Positions 45,368 through 54,081 of a stretch of 54,495 nucleotides of DNA are shown here, piece by piece. Source of the DNA: Prorocentrum cordatum (lineage: Eukaryota > Sar > Dinophyceae > Prorocentrales > Prorocentraceae). A model generated the notes under the pieces. That model did not search any database. It saw nothing but the letters and a program-made list of their open reading frames with translations, and had not been told where the DNA came from. The stretch spans positions 1-54,495 of the forward strand of contig CAUYUJ010006319.1 of NCBI GenBank assembly GCA_963575745.1, read 5' to 3'. Position 1 is the stretch's first letter; every line of letters begins with the position of its first letter. A program made the position numbers and the translations under genes.

Positions 45368-46620
45368 GCTCCCTCTCCGCTCTCTCCCCGCCCCCAGTGC
45401 CTTGCGCCACCACCTACACCTTACTACACGCTACCGCGGCCCTCCGCCGCTTTCTCCTTCAACCGTGGGGCAGCACCACCGCCCCTCCCCTGGACGGCAC
45501 TCCTCCCACCTTTGGGCCCTGGCGTGCCGTTCAGTAATACCATCTGCACTCTGCGTGACACCGCGCACCCTGCAGACCAACTTGCCACTGACCCCGCTGC
45601 CTTTCTCTACCGGTGGCCGCCGCACTCTCGCCGCAAGGCTCCCTCGGCCCTCTCCGCCTGGCTTCACTTCCTGACTTCTCTCTGGCGCTGCCTTAGGCCG
45701 CGCCGTGGGCCCCTTAATTGCGGCGCTCTGCCGCCCTCCACCCGACGCGCGCACCTCCTTCCTTTGGATTCAGGTGCGCGCTTCGGCAATACCGTCCACA
45801 GCCCCTCCGCTGTTGGACTCGCGGCCTCTGGCCTTACTGTAGGTCTTTCACCGCCAGGCTTTCCTGGCCCGTGTCTGTGGACCGCGGCTCGCCTGTCCAC
45901 TGACACACTCCCTGGATTTTTTAAACGACTGAACGGCCTCACGCCGTGACCCTGGATTGTGGCAGTTTCGAGGGGCGCGTCTTTGGTATAAGACGGTCTC
46001 GTCTCCCGGTTGCTATCTGACTCGTTTTAGGTAGCTCTGAGACACTCGGTTGTGCCTCGGCACGTGGTCATTCGTTCATCGTGCACACCACGGCCCTTCC
46101 TCTGCCGGTTGGGCTGCCGCATCTCAGTGTGGAGGGTTTATTGCCCACATGTTTCCACCTTCTGGATGCGTGTTCTGACGCCGCGACCTGTTCCGCCGTC
46201 AGGCTCTTCCGCTGGACGTTGGTCTCCAGTCCGTCTGTGTTACTTTCCAGACTCCCTGGATCGACGTCCTCGGGATCGTTCCTACCTGTTCGTATGAGAA
46301 CTGCTGGGAACGCTTACGCGCCATTTTGGCTGCGCTCGGTCTCCTCGGCGTCTGCCTGAGACTCCCTGGATGCACCTTTGCACGTCTTTTTCAGGGGCTG
46401 TTCTGCAGGCTCCCTGGATTGCATGCTGGACTTCCTCGGTGTTCGTCTTCAGACTCCCTGGATGCCCCGTTGCATGTCCGTTCAGGGGCTGCCCCGCAGA
46501 CTCCCTGGACTGCACGCTGGCTCTGACGCCCTAGGACGTTGCTGCTTGCCGCTCGACCGCGGCCTCGCGCGCGCCCGTCGCGGCCGCAGCCCGCCCGCGA
46601 CCGCCCGCCGCTGGCGCTTC
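45368..46620 (+). other. Probable 3' UTR of the giant element with CTCCCTGGA repeats
   Basis: No coding signal. CTCCCTGGAT or CTCCCTGGAC recurs at about 45908, 46252, 46362, 46410, 46454 and 46500. The last copies sit in a degenerate unit (TTCAGGGGCTG, then GCAG(A/G)CTCCCTGGA, then TGCA-GCTGG) of about 90 bp. Such short 3' repeats could be part of the RT recognition region, but this is inference. Confidence 0.5.
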
Positions 46621-46632
46621 CGCCTGCGGCTG

Positions 46633-46634
46633 TT

Positions 46635-46685
<51 letters not shown>

Positions 46686-46705
46686 TAATATATATATATA
46701 TCTAT
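46633..46705. repeat. (TA)n microsatellite
   Basis: About 70 bp of TA with an ACACATATATAATA interruption, lying between the giant element and the spliced-leader relics. Confidence 0.95.
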
Positions 46706-46714
46706 CCCACCAGG

Positions 46715-46734
46715 TCCGTAGCCCCTGGCTCAAG
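46715..46734 (+). other. Relict spliced leader, outer copy
   Basis: TCCGTAGCCCCTGGCTCAAG. It matches the dinoflagellate leader at both ends, with two bases lost in the middle. Preceded by TATCCCACCAG and one G. Confidence 0.85.
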
Positions 46735-46755
46735 TCCGTACCCTTTTGGCTCAAG
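46735..46755 (+). other. Relict spliced leader, inner copy
   Basis: TCCGTACCC-TTTTGGCTCAAG in 21 bp differs from the leader by one substitution and one lost base. Two leaders head to tail mean that an mRNA was trans-spliced, reverse-transcribed and reinserted, then trans-spliced and reinserted again. Confidence 0.92.
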
Positions 46756-46759
46756 CCCG

Positions 46760-47780
46760 CCCCCGGGCAGGTTTGCGGCCGCCGGCGCCTCCGCCTCGCC
46801 ATGTCTGCCCGCGGCGGCGCCCCCCTGCCTGGCGCCGACGGCGCCGCGCGCTCTGCCGCGGCCGCCGGCGCGGCCGCCGCTCCCCGCGCGGCCGCGGCGG
46901 CCTCGGCCACCGCCTGCCCCGCGGCCGCCACTGCCGCCTTCTCGACGGCGCGGCGGCTGCGGCAGCGGCGCGCCGCTGCTGCCCGCTCTGCGGGCCCTGC
47001 TGCCGCTGGCCCCCGACGGGCCCCGACGGCGCTCCCCGCGCCGCGGCGGCCTCCGCGGCCGCGGCGTTTCCGCCGCCCCGCGCGGGCCGCCGCCTGCGCA
47101 ACGGGCGCCAACGGCGGCGCGGGCGCGGCCGGCACCCTGGGAGCCGCGGGTCACGCCCACGCTGCAGGAGCTGCGAGCGCCGCCGGCGCCCCGGGCGCGG
47201 CCTGCGCCGCGGGCACCGCCGCCGCCGCGGCCGCCGCGCGGAGGCCGCCGCCGCGGCAGCTGCCGCAGGCCTTTGGGCCGCGGCGGCCGCCCTCTCCCGC
47301 GCAGCGGCCGCCGCCGCCGCCGCAGTGGCAGCGGCAGGCGGGCCGCCTGGCCTGGCGCAGAGCCCCCCGCTCCTCGGCCAGCCCTGCGCCCCGCTCGGCT
47401 GCCTGCCCCGCGGCCAGCCCCACGGCCAACCCCACGGCCTGCCACGCGGCCGGCCCCCCGGCCAGCCCCTCGCCGGCGGCCACCGCCCGGCCACCCCGTC
47501 CGCCGCCGCTGCCTGCCCTTCGCCAGCGGCGGCGGCGGCGGCGGAGGGCGCGCTGGCAGGCGCCGCCGCGGCTCCCCCCGCGGCCGCCGGCGCCGCTGCC
47601 GCCGCCGCCGCCGCCGCTGCCGCCGCCTTCACTGCGGCCGCCGCCGTGGACTCTCCTCCAGCGGCGGCGGCGGCGACCGGCGGCGCCCTGGCCGGCGTCG
47701 CGGCGGCCCTCGCGGCGACTGTTGTTGCTGCTGGCGGCGCCGTTGCCGCCCCCGCAGCCGCCGCCGCCGCCGCCCCCCCT
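46760..47780 (+). repeat. GCC/GGC-rich tract, Ala-coding in one frame
   Basis: About 1 kb of GCC, GCG and CCG triplets. The frame that continues into the light-harvesting domain is Ala/Pro-rich (e.g. AAAAVDSPPAAAAATGGALA) and has no ATG. ATG 46801 lies in another frame. It could be an expanded plastid-targeting or linker region, or repeat DNA unrelated to the gene. All six frames are open, so coding cannot be read from openness. Confidence 0.6.
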
Positions 47781-48176
47781 CCGGTTGCGACGACGGCCCT
47801 CAATGTGTACAAGGGGGACGACACCGCGGACCCTCAGAAGATGAAGCGGTCCGAGAACGCGGAGCTGGCCAACGGCCGCCTGGCCATGATGGCCATCATC
47901 GGGACGTTCCTCCAGGACGGCTTCATGGGCTCCGCCTGGGGCGATTGGGCGACCTACACGGATTCGTCGTTGCGCGCATTCGAGAGGGAGTGGGACCTGC
48001 AGCTGCCCGTCGGCCACTGGGACCCGCTCGGCCCTGCGAAGGACGTCGGTGCGGACGTCCTCCACAGGAGGAGGGGCGTCGAGGTCGAGCACGGCCGCGT
48101 CGCCATGTGGGCCGCCATAGGGTACATCGTGCAGAATTTCTCCCCGTGGCCGGGAGGTGTCGTCCTCGAGGGACTT
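47781..48176 (+). CDS. Light-harvesting chlorophyll a/c-binding polyprotein fragment
   Basis: NVYKGDDTADPQKMKRSENA then ELANGRLAMMAIIGTFLQDG is the third transmembrane helix of a dinoflagellate LHC unit, with the E..NGR.AM chlorophyll-ligand motif. GSAWGDWATYT and FEREWDLQLPVGHWDPLGP are the inter-unit linker and N-terminus of the next unit, followed by its first helix, RRRGVEVEHGRVAMWAAIGY (E..HGR.AM). This is a head-to-tail junction of a polyprotein; the first unit's helices 1-2 and the second unit's helices 2-3 are missing. Homology stops at about 48176, where composite repeat B begins; the frame then reaches TGA at 48225. The double leader relic upstream indicates an mRNA-derived copy. 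Probably a truncated pseudogene, unless an intron or assembly join hides the rest. Confidence 0.82.
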
Positions 48177-48227
48177 GGCTGTGCCATGTTCCCCCCGCGC
48201 CGTGCAAGGAGAGCATCCCCAGGCTGA

Positions 48228-49686
48228 GGCCGAGGCCACCAACGACCCCCCCCTCCAGCAGGGCCAACAGGCCAGAGGAAAGGAGTGGGAAGTTACGGCG
48301 GAGGCGGCGGAGGCTGTGGAAGCCGCGGAACATCCACCTCAGGATAATCAGCCCGCCAGCAGTCCCCTGGGGGAGCCACACACACACTCTGCAGGTAGAC
48401 CACAGAGCTGCCACCCAGACGCGGGACAACGAAGCCATACGCCGGCTCGTCGGGAGAAATCTCTTCGCGCCTATTCTCCCTCCGTCCCCTGACAGTGATC
48501 GGCTTCACCACAGCTGCCGCAGCTGCTGCTGCAGCAGCAGCAGCGGCAGCTTGCCTCCCCCCGTTTCGTCGACTGAAGACAACGCTCCAGAAGGGAATCG
48601 ACGCGTGGTTGAGGCAGAGGCCGCGATACCACCCCCCACTTCGTGGTCAGACGATCGCGCCCCGGTGGGGAATCGAGAGGAGATTGCCAGCAGTGACCAG
48701 CGCACAGCTCACACGCACGTTCCCCCCCTTTCAGCTGCACCAGCAGGCCAGGGGAAAGGAACGGGAAGTCACTGCGGAGACGGCGGAGGCTGCGGAAGAC
48801 GCGGAGTACCCCCCTCTGGTCAAATTGTCCGTCAGCAGTCTTCTGCACCAGCTAGACAGAGGAAGGGAGGGGAAAGTCACGGCGAAGACGGCGGAGGCTG
48901 CGGAAGCTGCGGAATTACCCCCACAGTGCAACCAGTGCGCCAGCTGTTCTCCGGGATGCAGTTTCCAGGGCGCGGCTCACACGAACGACCCTCGAGAGGA
49001 GGCAACATACAGTGACCAGTGTACGGCTCTTGCGCAGGGCACTCTCACTGCAGGACACGGGCACAACCCAAATCTCGGCACAGGCGAAGCCGAGGCCGAC
49101 GCCGAAGCCGACGACGACGCCGACGCCGACGCCGACGCCGCCGACGCCGACGCCGACGACGTTGACGCCGACAACGACGCGGTTGTGCCATGTTTCCCCC
49201 GCACCGTGCAAGGAGAGCATCCACAGGCTGAGGCTGTGGCAGACGACTCGGGCCACTATACGCGGACGCACGCCCACGAGGAAAGAGCCACCCAAGACGA
49301 CTCGACTTGCCCCACGCGAGGATGCATCGCCGATCCCCTCTCCTCCTTCAATTTTTTTGATATTGCAGCTATCGGCTGCACCTCCTCCTCTCCTCCTCCT
49401 CCCACTGCGCAGGGCACTCTCACAGCAGGACATGGGCACAACCCACAGGTTGCGCCACGTTCCCCCCGCACCGTGCAAGGACAGCATCCCCAAGCTGAGG
49501 CTGAGGCAGACGACTCGGGCCACGATACGCGGGCGCTCAGCACTGCGCAGGGCACTCTTACTGCAGGACATGGGCACAACTCCCATCCTGGCACACGCCT
49601 CCCAATTGTGACCAATTCCCCCCGCACCGCGCCAGCCTGGCGGCCAACCTCGAGGCTTGCAGTTCCCCCCACAGGGTCCTGCCAGG
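48228..49686 (+). repeat. Tandemly rearranged units of composite B
   Basis: Unit blocks GGAAGTCAC-GCGGA-ACGGCGGAGGCTGC, GCAGGGCACTCTCAC-GCAGGACA, GGGCACAACCCA and GACGACTCGGGCCAC recur two to four times in shuffled order. (GCTGCAGCA)n at about 48520-48545 is a short microsatellite. Long frames here code only repeat-derived residues. Confidence 0.75.
49085..49175 (+). repeat. (GACGCC)n hexanucleotide tract, copy in B
   Basis: Counterpart of 13567-13655 with the same flanks (CACAGGCGAAGCCGA before; GACAACGACG-GGTTGTGCCA after). Confidence 0.95.
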
Positions 49687-49687
49687 C

Positions 49688-50167
49688 GTGCAGCTGGAGC
49701 TGTCGCGAACAGATCGCGAGCCCCCCAGCCAGGGCAGCGAGGCCCTTGCGGTGGAAACTGGCGGCCAAGACACACGGCCACACCAGAGGCCCAGCCCGCG
49801 GCAATGGCCAGAGCCCAAAGACCCCCACACGGGGCAGCAGCTGTACAAAACAGGAATCAACAACATCCAGTGGGACCTCCCCGGGGAGACGCCCAGCGAA
49901 GCGATACGCCGACTCCAATTCACACTAGGACCGATGTTCACTGGCACCTGGCACGCTTTCGCCAAGCGGCAGTCTGTGCCCGGCAGCAAGGGCGCGTTCG
50001 ACCCGCTTCGGCACTACCCGCAGACCTGCCACTTCTTCCTGGAGTCCTTCCGCAGCCACAAGTGCGACGTACGGGTCCTCAGCGCCGCGCTGGGCCTCAA
50101 CGTCGACTGGACCCGGCAGCGGCAGCTGCACCTGGCTCGGTGGCGCCCGGCTCGCGCGGCACTGTGA
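49688..50167 (+). CDS. Composite-B ORF with the shared C-terminal domain
   Basis: A 159-residue counterpart of 13664-14395. They are very similar from QLELSRTDREPPSQGSEALA to the end (LYKTGINNIQWDLPGETPSE; FFLESFRSHKCDVRVLSAAL; LNVDWTRQRQLHLA). Differences are mostly single residues, and both copies keep the frame open while the surrounding non-coding DNA differs by many indels. That supports past selection on this stretch as protein. There is no ATG at the start (GTG). It matches the C-terminal domain of the last giant-element protein. Confidence 0.6.
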   Translation: MQLELSRTDREPPSQGSEALAVETGGQDTRPHQRPSPRQWPEPKDPHTGQQLYKTGINNIQWDLPGETPSEAIRRLQFTLGPMFTGTWHAFAKRQSVPGSKGAFDPLRHYPQTCHFFLESFRSHKCDVRVLSAALGLNVDWTRQRQLHLARWRPARAAL

Positions 50168-51647
50168 GCCACCCACAGTTGGGAGACCACGGGACTGCCA
50201 TCCAGAAGCAGGACAACGCAGCCCTTCGCCGGCCCATACTCCCATACGGGGTAATTGCCACTGGTGACGCTGCTGTCCTGCACAAGTGGCACATCCTTTG
50301 GCTGGCTCCTCCGTCCCACGGCGGGCCCGGCCCACTGCTTGGGAAGTTGTTCCCCCAGCTCCTGCGACGGAGTACATCCGACGACTGGTGGCCTTGCTCT
50401 GGTGGCGTTTCCCCCCACCAGGCTGGCGCCTTCCCTCTGGTTACATTCCGACTACGCCATGTTGGGTCCTAGACCTCGAGCACGACCGCGACGTCGACCC
50501 TGACGGCGACCAGGACAGACGACCAGAAGAAAACGGACGCTTAAGGACACGAGGAAAACGGACGCTTAAGGACACGAGGAATACGGGCGTGGGTCGGAGC
50601 GGTTGTCACTGCGGAAGCGGCGGAGGCTGCGGAAGCCGCGGAGCATCCCCCTCTGGACTGTCTGTCCGACTGCGACGACGATGCACATCCAGCGAGGTGG
50701 CCTTGCTCCGGTGGCGTTTCCCCCACACCAGGCTGGCGCCTTCCCCCTTGTCTACATTCCGACTACGCCATGTTGGGTCCTCGACTGCCTGTGTCGCCTC
50801 ATGGCTCTCCTCCTCCTCCCCCTTGGCTTTCTCTGGTTTGCGGCTTTCGGCTGCGCCCCCCCCTCTTCCTTCACGACGACTGCAGTGGCGGGCCCCTCGT
50901 CCACTGCGGGTGGGCCCAGGCAAGGCACACCCCTGCACAAGTGGTTCATCTTTTGGCAGGCTCAGCCATTTCACGACCGCTCCACGACGCCGTCGTCCTG
51001 GAGGCTGGCTTCCTGTACAAGTGGTGCATCCTTTGGCAGGGCCGTGCTTCCTCTTGGCAGGCGTTCTCCGGCTCCCGGCTATGCCAGCGACATCGGCCCT
51101 TTCTTTTGGTAGGATTTGTCGCTCGCGGACGCCAACAACGCCCTGCCCTTCTGCGATGTTCAGGTGGTGCACACCTGCCCGCAGCCCCCCCCTGGCGGGG
51201 CCTCTGAACGCTGGCGGGTAGTGCCGCCGTGGTTCCACGCGACGCCCCCCCCCGTCCATGGACGCATGGAAGTTGCCACTCGGGACTCACGCCAAGACTA
51301 CCGTCGCTTGGTTCAGTGGCGACCTTTCCGCGAGCACGTGGTGATCCGTGAGTGAGGCTCCCTTGGCCCCCCTGCCCGTCTCCTGCCCCTCTCTTCCCCC
51401 CTCCGTTATCCCCCCCTGTCGCCTTGCCCTTCGCCGTCCGGTCTGTCGGGTGCTGGCGCCACTGTGCGACGCCCCGCTGTCCGTCGTCGGCTGCCCTGCT
51501 TAGGTGCGTCTCCTCGAATTTGCTCGGCATGCTTGCATGTGCGGTCGGCTGTCGACAGCGACGGCTGGGTTCGCAAATTACCTGGTTCTGTGCCCCAGTC
51601 TGCCCGATTGACCCGCCCTCTGGACTCTTCCTTTGGGCCGCAGATCG
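50168..51647. other. Non-coding body of composite B
   Basis: Counterpart of about 14396-16683. Long frames exist, but equivalent frames in A are disrupted by indels. GGACGCTTAAGGACACGAGG is repeated in tandem at about 50531-50580. Confidence 0.6.
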
Positions 51648-51665
51648 AAAAAATATCCCCACCAG
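51648..51665 (+). promoter_or_regulatory. A-rich plus TATCCCCACCAG motif, first copy in B
   Basis: AAAAAATATCCCCACCAG, the counterpart of 16684-16702 and identical over TATCCCCACCAG to the string before the leader relic at 24048. Confidence 0.4.
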
Positions 51666-51778
51666 CACTTTTTGCGAAATATTACTGCAGGTGCGTTGCC
51701 TGTTGTAGCTAATTAGCCTCGCCTGCTGGCCCAGACGACGCCTTCCGCTCCCTGACCGCTGCCTCGGAGCCGCCGACC

Positions 51779-51796
51779 AAAAAGTATCCCCACCAG
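51779..51796 (+). promoter_or_regulatory. A-rich plus TATCCCCACCAG motif, second copy in B
   Basis: AAAAAGTATCCCCACCAG followed by CCCATCC-GAAACGATG-CCAG, shared with 16783-16833 of A. Recurrence 130 bp after the first copy suggests a small internal duplication. Confidence 0.4.
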
Positions 51797-51952
51797 CCCA
51801 TCCAGAAACGATGTCCAGGCGAGTTGAGAGGTGATCAGGGAAGTGCGGGAGCAAAACGGGGGACGGCCGAACCGCGTGAAGGAGGGAGGGGGGGCGAAGG
51901 AGAAAGTTGAATGGATGGATGAGGGAGTAGGCAGAAGGAGGATGAATAGGAT

Positions 51953-52085
51953 GAGGAAGAGGAGGAGGAGGAGGAGGAGGAGGAGGAGGAGGAGGAGGAG
52001 GAGGAGGAAGAGGAGGAGGAGGAGGCGGAGGCGGAGGGGGAGGAGGACAATGAGAAGGGATAGGAGGAGGAAGGAGGAGGAGGAT
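51953..52085. repeat. (GGA)n tract
   Basis: About 130 bp of GGA units with GCG and CAAT interruptions. Confidence 0.95.
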
Positions 52086-52097
52086 GAGAGCAAGCAA

Positions 52098-52465
52098 AAG
52101 GGCCAGAGGTCTCTTGGATGTTTCTCGGAGCCTCTTGGGGTATCTCTTGGGCGTCTTGGGACGTTTTGGAGGTCTCTTGGCGGTCGTGGGGGCTCTTCGG
52201 CGTCTTGGGTGCCTCGGGGGGGCCTTTTGGGGCCGCTTGGGATCCTTTTGGGGGCCTCTTGGGGGCCTTTTGGGGGCCTCTTGGGGCCATGTTGGGGCCA
52301 TGTTGAGACCTTTTGGGGCCTCCTGGGCGCTTTTGGCGGCCATTTTGGAGGAGATAAATCAAACAAGAGGGGAGCATTAATTAGCGCCCCCCCCAAGAGG
52401 CCGAAATGGGGCCAAAACCATAGTAAAACCAATGATTGTGGCGTCCTCGCCGAGGCCGTTTTGGA
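52098..52465 (+). repeat. CTTGGGG array with core unit, copy 3
   Basis: GGGGGCCTCTTGGGGGCCTT units, then TTTTGGAGGAGAT-A-CAAACAAGAGGGGAG, then the core GGGGCCAAAACCATAGTAAA-ACCAATGATT and CTCGCCGAGGCCG. Collinear with 16884-17265. Confidence 0.85.
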
Positions 52466-52641
52466 CGCTCCGACGACTCGCGGAACCCCTTGTCCAGGTC
52501 CATGGGGAAGGGGTAGGGGGGGGGTCAAGACCGCAAGCCGTCTCGCTCACTCCCACCCGCCCTCCCAACACATACGTAGCACCCGAGTTTGGCCCGAGCC
52601 TCAGCATATTCAGCACTCGTCTTTGGATGGGTAGCTACTGG

Positions 52642-52852
52642 GGGCCAATCCGCCGCCGCCACCGCCGCCTCCGCCGCCGCCGCCGCCGCCGCTGCCGCCG
52701 CCGCCGCCGCCGCAGCCGCTGCCGCTACCGCCACCGCCGCCGCCGCCACCGCCGCCACCACCGCCGCCGCTGCCGCCGCCGCCACCACAGCCGCCGCCGC
52801 CGCCGCAGCCGCAGCCGCAGCCGCCGCCGCAGCCGCCGCCGCCTCCGCCAAG
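52642..52852. repeat. (CCG)n trinucleotide tract
   Basis: About 210 bp of CCG with CCA, CTG and CAG variants. Lies in the stretch that interrupts the segment continuous in composite A at 17266-17405. Confidence 0.97.
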
Positions 52853-53042
52853 TGTACTCTGTATTGGTTTTTGACAGGGATGGTGGGGGGGGGGCTCACC
52901 GGGTTGGCTGCGCATGTTCCGAATTTGGAGGCAGAGTGTGTTTTGCACTGTTTTGTTACAAGGGATTGTGGGGGGGTGTCGTCATGGACTTGGGTTGGCC
53001 CCCAGTCGCCTGGGGGAGGGGGTGTTTATTAATAGGGAACAG

Positions 53043-53134
53043 TGATAAACCTTTCCCCGAAGGGGAAGAAGGAGGGGTGGAAGAGGAAACTCCATAAACC
53101 ACCTACGCCCAGAGGGCTGGTGGGATTGCACCCA
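53043..53134 (+). repeat. Conserved segment with CTTCCCCGAAGGGGAAG hairpin, copy 2
   Basis: Nearly identical to 17330-17405: AAACCTTTCCCCGAAGGGGA, AGAAGGAGGGGTGGAAGAGG and ACGCCCAGAGGGCTGGTGGG. Confidence 0.9.
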
Positions 53135-53199
53135 AAACTCAGGCACGGTGGTGGTATCGGCCGGAGGCCAGTGGAGGGGGTGCCGAATAGTTTGGGTGT

Positions 53200-53890
53200 T
53201 CTCGCGCGAACCCGCCCATTGAGGTCGCAGATGGAGCTCCTTGTGGGGCACAACCCGCGTGAGGCATGTGCCAAAATGGGCGGAGAGACGCCATGCGAAG
53301 TTGCCCATTGGTGCCACAAGTGAAGCTTGTACCAGGACGCGATTCGCGTGAATGATGTGCCGACATGGGCTGAGGGACGATTCGCAAACCTTGTCTCTGG
53401 GGCTGTGGGTGGTGCTCTCCGTGGGGCACGTTCAGCGTGAGGGGTGTGCCGTAATGGCCTGGGGGGTACGGTATGCGAACCTTGTCTCTGGGGCCGTCGG
53501 TGGAGGTCCTTGTGGGGCACGATCAGTGGAAGAGGTGTGCCGAAGTTGTCGGGGGGGCCGGATGCGAACCTTGCCTCTGGGACCGCAGGTGGAACTCTTT
53601 TCAAAGCACGGTGCGTGTGAGAGGTGTGCCGACGTGAGTGGGGCGACGCTATGCGAAATTTCTTTCTAAGTGCAGCTACCCGCGGGGCAGCACGATCTGC
53701 GTGAGTGGTGTGCCCCTCTGCGATGGGGCCGTAGGTAGAGCTCCCTGCGGGGCACGATCCCTGTGAGGGGTGTGCTGAGATAAGCGGGGGGCCATGAGTG
53801 GAGCTCCCTGGGGGCACGATCCGTGTGAAGGATGTGCCGAAATAGGCGGGGAGGTGCCATACAGGTACACCAGCCTACGATAGCGCAGGT
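53200..53890 (+). repeat. Satellite-like array, unit about 88 bp
   Basis: About eight units carry TGGAG-TCC-TG-GGGGCACGATC, GTGAG-GGTGTGCCGA-AT-G-GG and TATGCGAACCTTGTCTCTGG. Later units are shortened. No coding meaning. Confidence 0.85.
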
Positions 53891-54002
53891 GTTCCCACAT
53901 GGTGATCGTGGTGGTATGGCGTGCATACCCATCCGCTGATTGATCTGACTTTTGTTTTGCATTGGCTAGAACATAAGCACGCAGCGCGCGCGTTGATCTA
54001 GT

Positions 54003-54050
54003 GTGTGTAAATGTGTATATATCTATATATATATAAATATAGATATACAT
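54003..54050. repeat. TG/TA-rich microsatellite
   Basis: GTGTGTAAATGTGTATATAT followed by CTATATATATAT-type sequence. Confidence 0.9.
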
Positions 54051-54081
54051 TGAGGTGGCACACGGGGTTCCCCAAAAGGCC

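Larger units (their letters stand above)
24048..46620 (+). mobile_element. Giant non-LTR (LINE-like) retroelement, about 22 kb
   Basis: Coding from about 24.2 to 45.37 kb on one strand, with one consistent style and no spacers longer than about 100 bp. Domains in order: unknown N-terminus, RING-H2, unknown proteins, DNMT3-like methyltransferase, APE endonuclease, reverse transcriptase, zinc knuckle, RNase H, SF1 helicase, Cys-rich protein and last ORF. APE-RT-zinc knuckle-RNase H is the known order for several LINE clades; the helicase and flanking proteins are not usual. The frame changes about 17 times, often at C or G runs. The 5' limit is set by the leader relic; the 3' limit is uncertain (3' UTR-like DNA to about 46.6 kb). 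No target-site duplication or poly(A) tail could be defined. Confidence 0.8.
48177..53134 (+). mobile_element. Composite repeat B
   Basis: Direct-orientation relative of composite A (13155-17562), about 34 kb away. It has extra internal units: the block GTGCCATGTTCCCCCCGC-CCGTGCAAGGA occurs at about 48180, 49187 and 49447 here against once in A (13668). AAGCGGCGGAGGCTGCGGAA-type units lie near 48295, 48775, 48890 and 50610. It includes an ORF, a CTTGGGG array with core, and the CTTCCCCGAAGGGGAAG segment. It starts inside the light-harvesting fragment. I see no protein for mobility in it, so it would depend on another element's machinery. Confidence 0.7.

Noticed and set aside
46378-48242. Long Ala/Pro/Arg frames on both strands over the GCC-rich tract
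   Set aside because: Openness follows from GCC triplets. Only the part after about 47781 in one plus-strand frame matches a known protein.
13155-53134. Composites A and B as long terminal repeats of one 40-kb element
   Set aside because: They lie in direct orientation, but they differ by many internal rearrangements, B begins inside a light-harvesting fragment, and the element between them is a non-LTR type with its own ends.
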